Shown: positions 6,294 through 12,469, counted from the stretch's first letter. The stretch is 14,489 nucleotides of DNA from an uncultured Oscillospiraceae bacterium (GCA_934630495.1 CAKTVW010000046.1:1-14489); one strand, 5' to 3'. A program made the numbers and translations. Notes: a model not told the origin generated them from the sequence alone.

Positions 6294-7748
6294 TTAATTT
6301 GCATACATATCTGCCAAGCGTTCTGAAATGGCTTTTATTACCGGGATGCATACAGTATTTCCGAGAAGATCAAATGCTTCGCTTTCTTTTAAGAAAGATA
6401 AATCATAATCTTCTGGGAAACCACATAACCGTTGCCCTTCCCGAATTGAAAGCCTTCGTAGACCGTTCCCGTCAACAACACCTAAATGCGAAACGTCCAT
6501 TGCTACAAGTGTTGGAGCGAGATCCGATGGATCAAGTATTTTTGTAAACTCAAAGGATAGCTTTCCGGCAACTATATTATAGCCTTTCGGTTTTGTCTCG
6601 TCAGGAACACGTCTGCCATCCTTCTTTTTCCGTGGATATTCCAATGTGAGGTATCCCATATCAACAAGGTCATCAAGGAAACCTTTGAGATTGTCGTGGT
6701 GAAAGAAAGTGGAAATCTGTTTTTCTGTGAGTGGCATACCATCCATCCAGTCTATTCCGATTTCGGCAGCCCACTTTCTCTTTCTGCGTTCAAGCAAGAG
6801 AAGGTTTAAAAACTCTGATTGCTCTTCTGTAGTATTGCCTTTTAATCCTATTTCCCAACTGTGGATGTTGTCGGTACCTCCGCGTTTGTCTTTTATAGCT
6901 TTCCCAACGACCTGACTCGGAGTGAAATGAGCAAACAGTTTCCTTGTAAATTCGGAATCTACAGTAGGCAGACCATGCTCCATAATATCGCCTAACACAG
7001 CAGTATGCTCTTCGAAGTTATCAAGGGATATATGCGCATCCCGTGTCCCTACGATATAAACTCGTTTTCTGGATTGCGCAAGGCCGAAGAATTGACTGTC
7101 TATCAAACGGTAAGAAACATAATAGTTTAGCTTTTTCAAATGATCAATGATTATGGAAAGGGTTCGACCATCATCGTGATTGATAAGACCTTCAACATTT
7201 TCCAGAAGGAATCCATAAGGCTGCTTCTCTTTAAGAATACGTTCAATTTCAAAAAAGAGAGTACCTCGAGTATCTTCAAACCCAAGACCTAATCCAGCAG
7301 CAGAAAAGGGCTGGCAAGGAAAACCTCCGAGGAGAAAATCAAAATCCTCGATGTCAGTTGCTGATATTTTCGTAATATCGCCAGCTACCTCTTCATCGTT
7401 GAAATAGTTCTTATACGCTTTAATAGCGTAATCCTTGATCTCACTGCTGAAAACGCACACGGGATCAAATCCTTTTTCCCTAAAAGCGTTCTCGAAACCG
7501 AGACGGATTCCACCGAGACCTGCGAAAAGGTCGATAAACTTTACGGTTTTGTCTTGTGTCCGTTTTCTGCGGGCGATTTGCGCACTAATGAGATCGATGC
7601 ACTTTTCAGAAAAACTGCTTCCCTCAGCAAACTGTTCAATATCAGTTTGCAAAGTGGGCGTTATATATATGGTTTTTGCGATTTTCTTTTCGCTTTCGGG
7701 AAGCGGCGTCCTACCCGAACCTTCCCTTTTACCTCCGTGCTGTGGCAT
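6294..7748 (-). CDS. DNA (cytosine-5)-methyltransferase with N-terminal DNA-binding-like extension
   Basis: A 484-residue protein from the ATG at 7746-7748 (minus strand), which has GGAAGGAG nine bases upstream; a longer frame to 7811 would start inside the promoter. All key C5-methylase motifs are present: I 'FIDLFAGLGG' (71-80), IV 'GGFPCQPFS' (141-149) with nucleophile C145, VI 'ENV' (183-185), VIII 'QSRKRVYIVG' (225-234), IX 'RRLSIREGQRLCGFP' (431-445) and X 'LLGNTVCIPV' (461-470). The target recognition domain is about 250-425 and is long, with a conspicuous 'KDKRGGTDNIHSWE' block. Residues 1-60 are extra: a glycine/arginine head 'GGKREGSGRTP', then a strand-helix-helix segment like a ribbon-helix-helix repressor. 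Several C5 methylases repress their own gene through such N-termini, so autoregulation is plausible. It would protect host DNA against the convergent operon. The target sequence cannot be read from the protein. Confidence 0.95.
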   Translation of the reverse strand: MPQHGGKREGSGRTPLPESEKKIAKTIYITPTLQTDIEQFAEGSSFSEKCIDLISAQIARRKRTQDKTVKFIDLFAGLGGIRLGFENAFREKGFDPVCVFSSEIKDYAIKAYKNYFNDEEVAGDITKISATDIEDFDFLLGGFPCQPFSAAGLGLGFEDTRGTLFFEIERILKEKQPYGFLLENVEGLINHDDGRTLSIIIDHLKKLNYYVSYRLIDSQFFGLAQSRKRVYIVGTRDAHISLDNFEEHTAVLGDIMEHGLPTVDSEFTRKLFAHFTPSQVVGKAIKDKRGGTDNIHSWEIGLKGNTTEEQSEFLNLLLLERRKRKWAAEIGIDWMDGMPLTEKQISTFFHHDNLKGFLDDLVDMGYLTLEYPRKKKDGRRVPDETKPKGYNIVAGKLSFEFTKILDPSDLAPTLVAMDVSHLGVVDGNGLRRLSIREGQRLCGFPEDYDLSFLKESEAFDLLGNTVCIPVIKAISERLADMYAN

Positions 7749-7782
7749 GGTAAATTTCTCCTTCCTGCTTACCGTCAAAACC

Positions 7783-7811
7783 ATTATATCACACCACAGT
7801 TGATTTTGCAA
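7783..7811 (-). promoter_or_regulatory. Promoter of the methyltransferase gene
   Basis: Read on the minus strand: -35 TTGCAA (7811-7806), 17 bases, -10 TATAAT (7788-7783), with TGTG just before the -10 box. Transcription would start near 7776, giving a leader of about 28 bases with the ribosome binding site in it. Having its own promoter lets methylation be established before or without the restriction operon. Confidence 0.8.
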
Positions 7812-7843
7812 TGCCCTAATTCAAAAATAATGCCCGAAATCAA
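7810..7843. repeat. Tandem 15-bp direct repeats upstream of the methyltransferase promoter
   Basis: Bases 7810-7824 and 7829-7843 agree at 13 of 15 positions (both begin AATGCCC and end TCAA), with start points 19 bases apart, about two helical turns. They lie directly upstream of, and just overlap, the -35 box. They look like paired operator half-sites, possibly for the ribbon-helix-helix-like N-terminus of the methyltransferase itself. Confidence 0.55.
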
Positions 7844-7878
7844 GCGAAAAATAACGATGTGGGAATTACGCAGAACTA

Positions 7879-7907
7879 TTGACATTTCCCGGGGAATCAA
7901 TTATAAT
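7879..7907 (+). promoter_or_regulatory. Consensus promoter of the XRE-ImmA operon
   Basis: A perfect TTGACA (7879-7884), 17 bases, and a perfect TATAAT (7902-7907). The spacer holds the small palindrome TTCCC-G-GGGAA. Transcription would begin near 7914, inside the operator at 7913-7928. A consensus promoter this strong normally needs repression. Confidence 0.9.
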
Positions 7908-7912
7908 ACAAG

Positions 7913-7928
7913 TACGCTGAAAAGCGTA
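7913..7928. promoter_or_regulatory. Putative operator TACGC-N6-GCGTA at the XRE transcription start
   Basis: TACGC (7913-7917) and GCGTA (7924-7928) form a palindrome with a six-base centre that covers the expected transcription start, the classic place for negative autoregulation. A further half-site TTACGC lies at 7866-7871, just upstream of the -35 box. The same palindrome with the same spacing recurs at 9039-9054. Confidence 0.6.
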
Positions 7929-7950
7929 ATAGAGAAAGGAGCAAATTAAA

Positions 7951-8328
7951 ATGGCAGGTGAATTTGGTGCTTTCATTGCACAGAAGCGACTTGAAAAGGA
8001 TGTCAAGTTAAGACCGATTGCCGAGAAGCTGGGGGTATCCGTAACCTATCTATCCGACATTATCAAAGGTCGAAGAAATCCACCAGATATCGATGGTCTG
8101 GAGGCTTTGGCTAAGGTCTTGAATTTAAGCGAAGAAGAGCGCGAAGAAATGCTCGATCTTGCCGGGCGCGAGCGCAAACAAGTTTCTCCTGACTTACCTG
8201 AGTATATCATGGATGAAGCCCTGCCCAATGCACGTGTTGCACTTCGAAGGGCAAAAAGTCAAGGACTTGGTGATGATTTTTGGAAGGAAGTCAATCAGAT
8301 CATTGACAAGAGAAATGGAGGCGAATGA
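7951..8328 (+). CDS. XRE-family transcriptional repressor (ImmR-like)
   Basis: A 125-residue protein from ATG 7951, with AAAGGAG at 7935-7941 nine bases upstream. Residues 7-60 are a lambda-type helix-turn-helix: 'LRPIAEKLGVSVTYLSDIIKG' followed by 'LEALAKVLNLS'. The C-terminal half is helical and would dimerise or bind the protease. The next gene begins inside its stop codon region and encodes an ImmA-type metalloprotease; such pairs control ICEBs1 and many temperate phages, where the protease destroys the repressor on damage or quorum signals. The expected targets are the palindromes at 7913-7928 and 9039-9054. An alternative role, as controller of the restriction operon only, is possible because the pair lies beside the methyltransferase with divergent promoters. 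Confidence 0.88.
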   Translation: MAGEFGAFIAQKRLEKDVKLRPIAEKLGVSVTYLSDIIKGRRNPPDIDGLEALAKVLNLSEEEREEMLDLAGRERKQVSPDLPEYIMDEALPNARVALRRAKSQGLGDDFWKEVNQIIDKRNGGE

Positions 8329-8990
8329 TGGACTACAACGGACGTAAGCTCGTACCATACATTCCTCCGGCCGAATATGACAAGGTTGCCCATGAATTCC
8401 TGGAGCAGTTCTATCCAGATGCTTTGAAGAATCCAATGCCCGTTCCTATTGAGGAAATTGCAAAAACGGGACTGGGGCTGGATGTCAAGTACGTTTGTCT
8501 TTCGGAGGAACTTGACATTTACGGAATGACGATTTTTACGGATGGCGCTGTAGAAGTATACGATCCTGGTGTAGGACTATACGACACAACATCGTTTAAA
8601 GCAAAAACTGTATTGATTGATCCGGAAGCAGTTAAAAAGACAAATACTGGCTGCCGCAATAATACGATTGCCCACGAATGCGTTCATTGGTACAAACATC
8701 GATATTATTATAAGATGCAGAAGTTCTCTCTTCCGAGATATGCGAAGTATTGCAAATGTCGGGTGGATCAGTTACCAGAGTCAACGGATGAAGAAAACAT
8801 TATGGAATCACAAGCCATCGGTATTGCACCAAGAATTCTTATGCCGAAAGATATGTTCGTTGAGGCCGCAGAGCATCTTGATGTATCATATGGTAAGGAT
8901 AACAGGAACGCTATCTGTACCCTTGCGGATTTTTTTGATGTTTCAAAGCAATCTGTAGAAATTCGTCTCGAAGAATGCAGCTTACTATGA
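8328..8990 (+). CDS. ImmA/IrrE-family metallo-endopeptidase
   Basis: A 220-residue protein. Two adjacent in-frame ATGs exist (8325 and 8328); GGAGG at 8317-8321 is spaced six bases from the second, which I prefer. The stop of the XRE gene (8326-8328) overlaps the start, so translation is coupled. The zinc motif is HECVH (116-120), with H116 and H120 as ligands and E117 catalytic. A downstream 'MESQAIGIAPRILMP' segment (159-173) supplies the third ligand E160 and matches the conserved 'E-x-x-A-x-x-x-A-x-x-LLMP' pattern of the family. A C-terminal 'LADFFDVSKQSVEIRL' (199-214) is the usual small helical end. Predicted role: cleavage of the adjacent repressor to switch on the element. No signal peptide or membrane segment is visible. 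Confidence 0.92.
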   Translation: MDYNGRKLVPYIPPAEYDKVAHEFLEQFYPDALKNPMPVPIEEIAKTGLGLDVKYVCLSEELDIYGMTIFTDGAVEVYDPGVGLYDTTSFKAKTVLIDPEAVKKTNTGCRNNTIAHECVHWYKHRYYYKMQKFSLPRYAKYCKCRVDQLPESTDEENIMESQAIGIAPRILMPKDMFVEAAEHLDVSYGKDNRNAICTLADFFDVSKQSVEIRLEECSLL

Positions 8991-9028
8991 CTCTTGCTGC
9001 AGCAATTGTAGTAAGAGTCTCTTTTTTT
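8989..9028 (+). terminator. Rho-independent terminator after the XRE-ImmA operon
   Basis: A stem of about 13 pairs (8989-9001 with 9007-9019, with two G-T wobbles) closes a 5-base loop and is followed by CTTTTTTT (9021-9028). It overlaps the stop codon of the protease gene and isolates that operon from the replication genes. Confidence 0.88.
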
Positions 9029-9038
9029 ACCAGCAAAG

Positions 9039-9054
9039 TACGCAGTTAAGCGTA
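9039..9054. promoter_or_regulatory. Putative operator TACGC-N6-GCGTA before the early operon
   Basis: TACGC (9039-9043) and GCGTA (9050-9054) with six bases between, identical in arms and spacing to the site at the XRE promoter. It lies just after the terminator and about 58 bases before the first downstream gene. I find no good promoter beside it: the best -10 is TATGAC at 9080-9085 with a poor -35. The early promoter may be weak or need an activator. Confidence 0.55.
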
Positions 9055-9111
9055 GCAGCTGATTTGAGTATGTGTTGCCTATGACTTGTTTGAGAAAGGA
9101 GGATGCGATGG

Positions 9112-9321
9112 GTGATACCATTCTATGATTGTCTTGGGCGTTTAGCTTGTATGGGAAATCCTGAAACAGGGTTGGTTGAATGTCTTTACAAAGGAAACAA
9201 AACCAGCGCGGTTCTCGCAGTTGGGGAAACCTTTACTGTTGAGCGCCAAGATATAGTAACAATCATCACAAGAGTTGCCGCACACAATTTTAAGGTCGAT
9301 AGCCGGAAAAAGGCGGCATAA
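9112..9321 (+). CDS. Small hypothetical protein
   Basis: I read this from GTG 9112, which gives 69 residues, because AAAGGAGG (9095-9102) is nine bases upstream. The in-frame ATG at 9103 touches the ribosome binding site and is unlikely. The sequence begins 'IPFYDCLGRLACMGNPETG' after the start residue and continues with alternating hydrophobic and polar residues, suggesting a small beta-rich domain with a basic tail (RKKAA). There is no signal peptide or membrane segment. I recognise no family. It is the first gene after the operator at 9039-9054, a typical place for a small early regulator or counter-defence protein, but nothing in the sequence shows a function. Confidence 0.65.
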   Translation: MIPFYDCLGRLACMGNPETGLVECLYKGNKTSAVLAVGETFTVERQDIVTIITRVAAHNFKVDSRKKAA

Positions 9322-9356
9322 ATCACAATTCCATACTGAGATCCGCAGAGCTGCTT

Positions 9357-9413
9357 GACGGCCTGGATTTAGTTCAAAACCATTATGGGTGAACTATATC
9401 CAAGCCGTCTTTC
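9357..9413 (+). terminator. Long imperfect hairpin, probable terminator
   Basis: GACGGC (9357-9362) pairs with GCCGTC (9404-9409), TGGAT (9364-9368) with ATCCA (9398-9402), and TAGTTCA (9370-9376) with a TGAACTA segment (9390-9396), separated by single mismatches. TTTCTTTGT follows. It would end the small upstream gene's transcript or attenuate read-through into the sigma-like gene. It is itself flanked by an 8-bp inverted repeat: ATCCGCAG at 9341-9348 and CTGCGGAT at 9439-9446. Confidence 0.6.
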
Positions 9414-9474
9414 TTTGTCTCTACGGATGAAAAGGCTTCTGCGGATTCCAGCGAATCTGAAAGGAGCCAACTAA

Positions 9475-9984
9475 ATGAAAAGCACTGACAATCAGCACTA
9501 CATCTATCTGCGTTCCACCCGTGAGCGCATCCCCTGCACAGAGCAGGAGTTCCACGACTACTATCGTGACATTGATACCTTCCGCAAAAAGCAGCAACGC
9601 CACGGGCGCTGTGTGTGTCCCGCCGCCAAACGGCTGGACTGCGATATGGACTGCACGACCTGTCCCTTCAGCAGAGCCGGAGACTCCATCTCCCTGGATT
9701 ACACCACTACAAACGACGAGGGTGATGAAAGACCTTGGCTTGACGATATACCAGATGCGTTTGCAGAGGTCGATGTGAAAGCCGAGGAAGCCGAGTTGCA
9801 CGATGCGCTGCATCTTCTTCTATCAACCCTCGCGCCGGAGGAGCTGGCAATTTGCAAAGCCATCATGGCAGACCTTTCCGAGCGTGCTGCGGCGGAATCA
9901 CTGAACATCTCTCGAAAAGCCTTCGTGTACCGCAGAGATAAGGTTTTGACCCATTTGAAAAATTCTCTAAAAAATTATCTCTGA
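9475..9984 (+). CDS. Sigma-70 region 4-like HTH protein with cysteine cluster
   Basis: A 169-residue protein from ATG 9475, with AAGGAG at 9461-9466 eight bases upstream. Residues 115-165 form a sigma-70 region 4-like helix-turn-helix: 'LSTLAPEELAICKAIM' then 'LSERAAAESLNISRKAFVYRRDKVLTHL'. The middle holds five cysteines in close order (C46, C48, C56, C60, C63), a possible zinc site. A true sigma region 2 is not apparent, so it is more likely a region-4-only regulator or phage-type late/early activator than a full sigma factor. It sits before the replication genes and could direct polymerase to them. An acidic linker (residues 81-107) joins the two parts. Confidence 0.7.
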   Translation: MKSTDNQHYIYLRSTRERIPCTEQEFHDYYRDIDTFRKKQQRHGRCVCPAAKRLDCDMDCTTCPFSRAGDSISLDYTTTNDEGDERPWLDDIPDAFAEVDVKAEEAELHDALHLLLSTLAPEELAICKAIMADLSERAAAESLNISRKAFVYRRDKVLTHLKNSLKNYL

Positions 9985-10003
9985 TTTGGGGACCAAACGG
10001 TGA

Positions 10004-10056
10004 TCCCGTGTCCGGTGGCAAGTGTAAGAGGCAAAACGATACCGCCGATTACGGGA
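10004..10056 (+). promoter_or_regulatory. Two-tier hairpin overlapping a ribosome binding site
   Basis: TCCCGT (10004-10009) pairs with ACGGGA (10051-10056), and CGGTGG (10013-10018) pairs with CCGCCG (10042-10047) with one G-T wobble; a 3x3 internal loop separates them. The outer 3' arm takes in part of the GGGAGGTG ribosome binding site of the gene at 10068, so folding would reduce its translation. Confidence 0.4.
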
Positions 10057-10067
10057 GGTGACAAAGA

Positions 10068-10277
10068 ATGTACGAGTTCGAAAACATGACGATGAATCCC
10101 GACGAGGAACTGGTTGATATCCTTATGGACTTTATCATCGTCGCAGCAAACCTGGCAAAAAGCATCAACCACGCTATCAAACTGAGACAAATCAAGGAAG
10201 GAGGCAACGTCAATGGGCAGAATCAGCGAACTGGACATGGCAATCAAGGACCTGCGCAGCGCCGCAGCCAATATTAA
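10068..10277 (+). CDS. Small hypothetical protein of the early operon
   Basis: A 69-residue protein from ATG 10068, with a strong GGGAGGTG (10053-10060). The N-terminal half is an amphipathic to hydrophobic helix ('DEELVDILMDFIIVAANLAKSI') and the tail is basic and glutamine-rich. The last 65 bases overlap the next gene in another frame. The tail may be unimportant, and the conserved part may end near residue 48. I know no function; small helical proteins of this kind are common before replication genes in Firmicutes phages. Confidence 0.6.
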   Translation: MYEFENMTMNPDEELVDILMDFIIVAANLAKSINHAIKLRQIKEGGNVNGQNQRTGHGNQGPAQRRSQY

Positions 10278-10530
10278 CGAAGTGGCAAATACCCTGGCAG
10301 AGATGTTTAGCACCACGGCTGACGAAGCCCCTGACGCTGCCGCCCTTGCTAAACCCCAGCTGACTTTGGAACAGGTCAGAGCCGTTCTGGCGGACAAGTC
10401 CCGTATGGGCTTCACCGCAGAGATTCGCTCTCTGCTCCAGAAGTACGGCGCAGCCAAGTTGTCCGGCATCGACCCCATCCACTATGAGGCACTCGTTGCC
10501 GAAGCGGAGGTACTCGGTGATGGCAACTAA
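10213..10530 (+). CDS. Hypothetical helical protein preceding DUF2800
   Basis: A 105-residue protein from ATG 10213, with AAGGAGG (10198-10204) eight bases upstream. The N-terminal 35 residues are a probable coiled coil ('ISELDMAIKDLRSAAANINEVANTLAEMF'-like). After an alanine-rich linker comes 'LTLEQVRAVLADKSRMGFTAEIRSLLQKYGAAKLSGIDPIHYEALV', a compact helical domain reminiscent of small proteins encoded beside phage recombination genes. It overlaps DUF2800 by 11 bases, so it belongs to the same transcript. Function unknown; a cofactor of the neighbouring nuclease or ssDNA-binding protein is a guess from position. Confidence 0.75.
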   Translation: MGRISELDMAIKDLRSAAANINEVANTLAEMFSTTADEAPDAAALAKPQLTLEQVRAVLADKSRMGFTAEIRSLLQKYGAAKLSGIDPIHYEALVAEAEVLGDGN

Positions 10531-11647
10531 ACACGCGGTTCTGTCCGCATCCTCATCCGAAAGGTGGCTGAACTGCCCTCCCTCCGCAAGGCTGTGCGAA
10601 GCCTACGAGGATAAAGGCAGCGACTATGCCGCCGAGGGTACTGATGCTCATGCGTTAGCAGAAGCCCGGCTCAAGCAGGCGCTGGGTATCCCTGCAGAAG
10701 ATCCCATCGAGAACTTGTCCTGGTACAACGAGGAGATGGAGGAATGTGCCGTCGGATATGCCGCCTATGTGGTAGAACTCCTGGAAACGGCAAAGCAAAC
10801 CCGTGTCGACCCCGTAGTCCTGATCGAGCAACGGGTGGATTTCTCTCGCTGGGTGCAGGACGGTTTCGGAACTGCCGACTGTATCCTCATTGCCGACGGT
10901 ACGCTCAACATCTGCGATTACAAGCATGGCAAGGGCGTAGAAGTCAGCGCAGAGCAGAATCCGCAAATGATGCTGTATGCCCTGGGTGCTTTGGAGATGT
11001 TCGATGACATCTACGATATCGACACCGTCCGCATGACCATCTTCCAACCCCGAAAGTCCAATGTCAACGTGTACGAGATGTCCAAGGATGATCTGCTCAA
11101 ATGGGCAGATACCGAATTGACGCAGAAAGCACAGCTTGCCTACGAGGGTCAGGGTAATTTCTCCTGCGGCGAATGGTGCCGTTTCTGCAAGGCGAAAGCC
11201 GAGTGCAGAGAACGCGCCGAAGCCAACCTTGCTCTTGCCCGATACGAATTCCAGTCTCCCGCACTCCTCGATGATGAGGAGATTGCTGACATCCTCGGCA
11301 AGGTCGATGCTCTGACCGCCTGGGCTTCCGATGTGAAGGAATATGCCCTTCAGCAAGCCGTCAGCGGTAAGGAATGGACCGGCTGGAAACTGGTCGAAGG
11401 CCGTTCCAATCGAAAGTACACCAACGATGCCGTTGTCGCCGCCGCCGTTGAAAGCGCAGGCTTTGACCCCTACGAGCGCAAGGTGCTCGGTATCACCGCC
11501 ATGCAGAAGCTGCTCGGCAAATCCCGTTTTGAGGAACTTCTCGCACCTTACATCGAAAAGCCACAAGGCAAACCCACGCTCGTGCCGGAGAGCGATAAAC
11601 GTCCGGCAATGAACACTGCAAAATCAGATTTTATGGAGGAATTTTAA
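10520..11647 (+). CDS. DUF2800 protein, Cas4/RecB-like PD-(D/E)XK nuclease
   Basis: A 375-residue protein from ATG 10520, chosen because CGGAGG (10505-10510) is nine bases upstream; a frame open to 10484 lacks such a site. The RecB-type nuclease motifs are visible: 'GTDAHALAE' with H44, 'GFGTADCIL' with D120, 'DYKHGKG' with D133 and K135, then 'QNPQMMLYALGAL' (146-158). Cysteines C216, C220, C223 and C229 ('CGEWCRFCKAKAEC') form the C-terminal part of a likely iron-sulfur cluster as in Cas4 and AddB; C19 may be the fourth ligand. The C-terminal 100 residues are helical. In Firmicutes phages this family is followed by DUF2815 and a family A polymerase, exactly as here, which suggests a recombination or end-resection nuclease in phage replication. 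Confidence 0.9.
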   Translation: MATKHAVLSASSSERWLNCPPSARLCEAYEDKGSDYAAEGTDAHALAEARLKQALGIPAEDPIENLSWYNEEMEECAVGYAAYVVELLETAKQTRVDPVVLIEQRVDFSRWVQDGFGTADCILIADGTLNICDYKHGKGVEVSAEQNPQMMLYALGALEMFDDIYDIDTVRMTIFQPRKSNVNVYEMSKDDLLKWADTELTQKAQLAYEGQGNFSCGEWCRFCKAKAECRERAEANLALARYEFQSPALLDDEEIADILGKVDALTAWASDVKEYALQQAVSGKEWTGWKLVEGRSNRKYTNDAVVAAAVESAGFDPYERKVLGITAMQKLLGKSRFEELLAPYIEKPQGKPTLVPESDKRPAMNTAKSDFMEEF

Positions 11648-11648
11648 T

Positions 11649-12224
11649 ATGTCTACCAACACAAACAGAGTCAACAACCCCATGAAGGTTATTACCGGTC
11701 CCGACACCCGCTGGTCTTACGCCAATGTCTGGGAGCCGAAGTCCATCAACGGCGGCACGCCGAAATACAGCGTCAGTCTCATCATCCCCAAGTCCGATAC
11801 CAAGACGGTCGCAAAGATCAAAGCGGCTATCGAGGCGGCTTACCAGGAAGGTCAGGGCAAGCTGAAGGGCAACGGTAAGAGCGTACCGCCCCTCGCAGCC
11901 ATCAAGACTCCGCTCCGCGACGGCGACATTGAGCGTCCGGATGACCCCGCATACACCAATGCCTACTTCATAAACGCCAACTCCGCTACCGCACCCGGCA
12001 TCGTGGACGCTGACCGCAATCCCGTGCTGACCCGCTCCGAGGTCTACTCCGGCGTGTACGGTCGCGCCAGCATCAATCTGTACGCTTTCAACAGCAACGG
12101 CAACAAGGGCATCGCCTGCGGTCTAAACAACCTGCAGCTCATCCGTGCCGGAGAACCCCTCGGCGGTAAGGCAAGCGCAGAGTCCGACTTTGCGACCGAC
12201 GACGATGATGATTTTCTGGCCTAA
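11649..12224 (+). CDS. DUF2815 protein, probable phage single-strand DNA-binding protein
   Basis: A 191-residue protein from ATG 11649, one base after the stop of DUF2800, with GGAGG at 11635-11639. The body is beta-rich ('KYSVSLIIPKSDTKTVAKIKAAI' early, 'GVYGRASINLYAFN' late), consistent with the OB-like fold proposed for this family. The C-terminus is strongly acidic, ending 'DDDDDFLA', like the protein-interaction tail of SSB proteins. Predicted role: coating single-stranded DNA for the adjacent nuclease and polymerase. The family assignment is firm from the sequence pattern; the ssDNA-binding role is inferred from tail and context. Confidence 0.9.
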   Translation: MSTNTNRVNNPMKVITGPDTRWSYANVWEPKSINGGTPKYSVSLIIPKSDTKTVAKIKAAIEAAYQEGQGKLKGNGKSVPPLAAIKTPLRDGDIERPDDPAYTNAYFINANSATAPGIVDADRNPVLTRSEVYSGVYGRASINLYAFNSNGNKGIACGLNNLQLIRAGEPLGGKASAESDFATDDDDDFLA

Positions 12225-12238
12225 GGAGGTAACCCAAC

Positions 12239-12454
12239 ATGGAACTTACTACGATTCTTTGTATCCTGCTTCTCAGCCTGTATCTGTTGCTGGCGGTCTT
12301 TTGGATCGTTCGCTCGGTCATTGATGCCATTGATGACCACGAACGCAAGAAAAGAAATGATGCATGGGATGCCGAAAAACAGCAGCTTGAGAAAGAGCGT
12401 GCCCTTCGTGAAGTGGAGTACCACGAAGCCCGCATGAAAAATCTGCACGAGTAA
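12239..12454 (+). CDS. Small single-pass membrane protein with coiled-coil tail
   Basis: A 71-residue protein from ATG 12239, with AAGGAGG (12224-12230) eight bases upstream, overlapping the DUF2815 stop. Residues 5-30 are one hydrophobic segment rich in leucine and isoleucine. Residues 31-71 are highly charged heptad-like sequence ('ERKKRNDAWDAEKQQLEKER'), a likely cytoplasmic coiled coil. No recognised family. It may anchor part of the replication machinery to the membrane, or be a small effector; the sequence does not decide. Confidence 0.7.
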   Translation: MELTTILCILLLSLYLLLAVFWIVRSVIDAIDDHERKKRNDAWDAEKQQLEKERALREVEYHEARMKNLHE

Positions 12455-12469
12455 AACGCAGTACCTCGT

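Noticed and set aside
7414..7430. TACGC-N7-GCGTA inside the methyltransferase gene as another operator
   Set aside because: The spacing is seven instead of six bases and it lies mid-gene, explained by ordinary codons. Its presence shows such palindromes can arise by chance.
1137..7748. Assignment of the defence block to DISARM
   Set aside because: C5 methylase and SNF2 helicase are shared with DISARM, but I see no DUF1998 protein, no DrmA-like helicase and no phospholipase-D protein.
7749..7811. Longer N-terminus of the methyltransferase
   Set aside because: The extension covers the -10 and -35 boxes; the ATG at 7746-7748 has GGAAGGAG at correct distance.
7554..7949. 131-codon plus-strand open frame between methyltransferase and XRE gene
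   Set aside because: It is antisense to the methyltransferase start, runs through both divergent promoters and has no ribosome binding site.
10655..11566. 303-codon minus-strand open frame
   Set aside because: It is a codon-bias shadow of the DUF2800 gene on the opposite strand.
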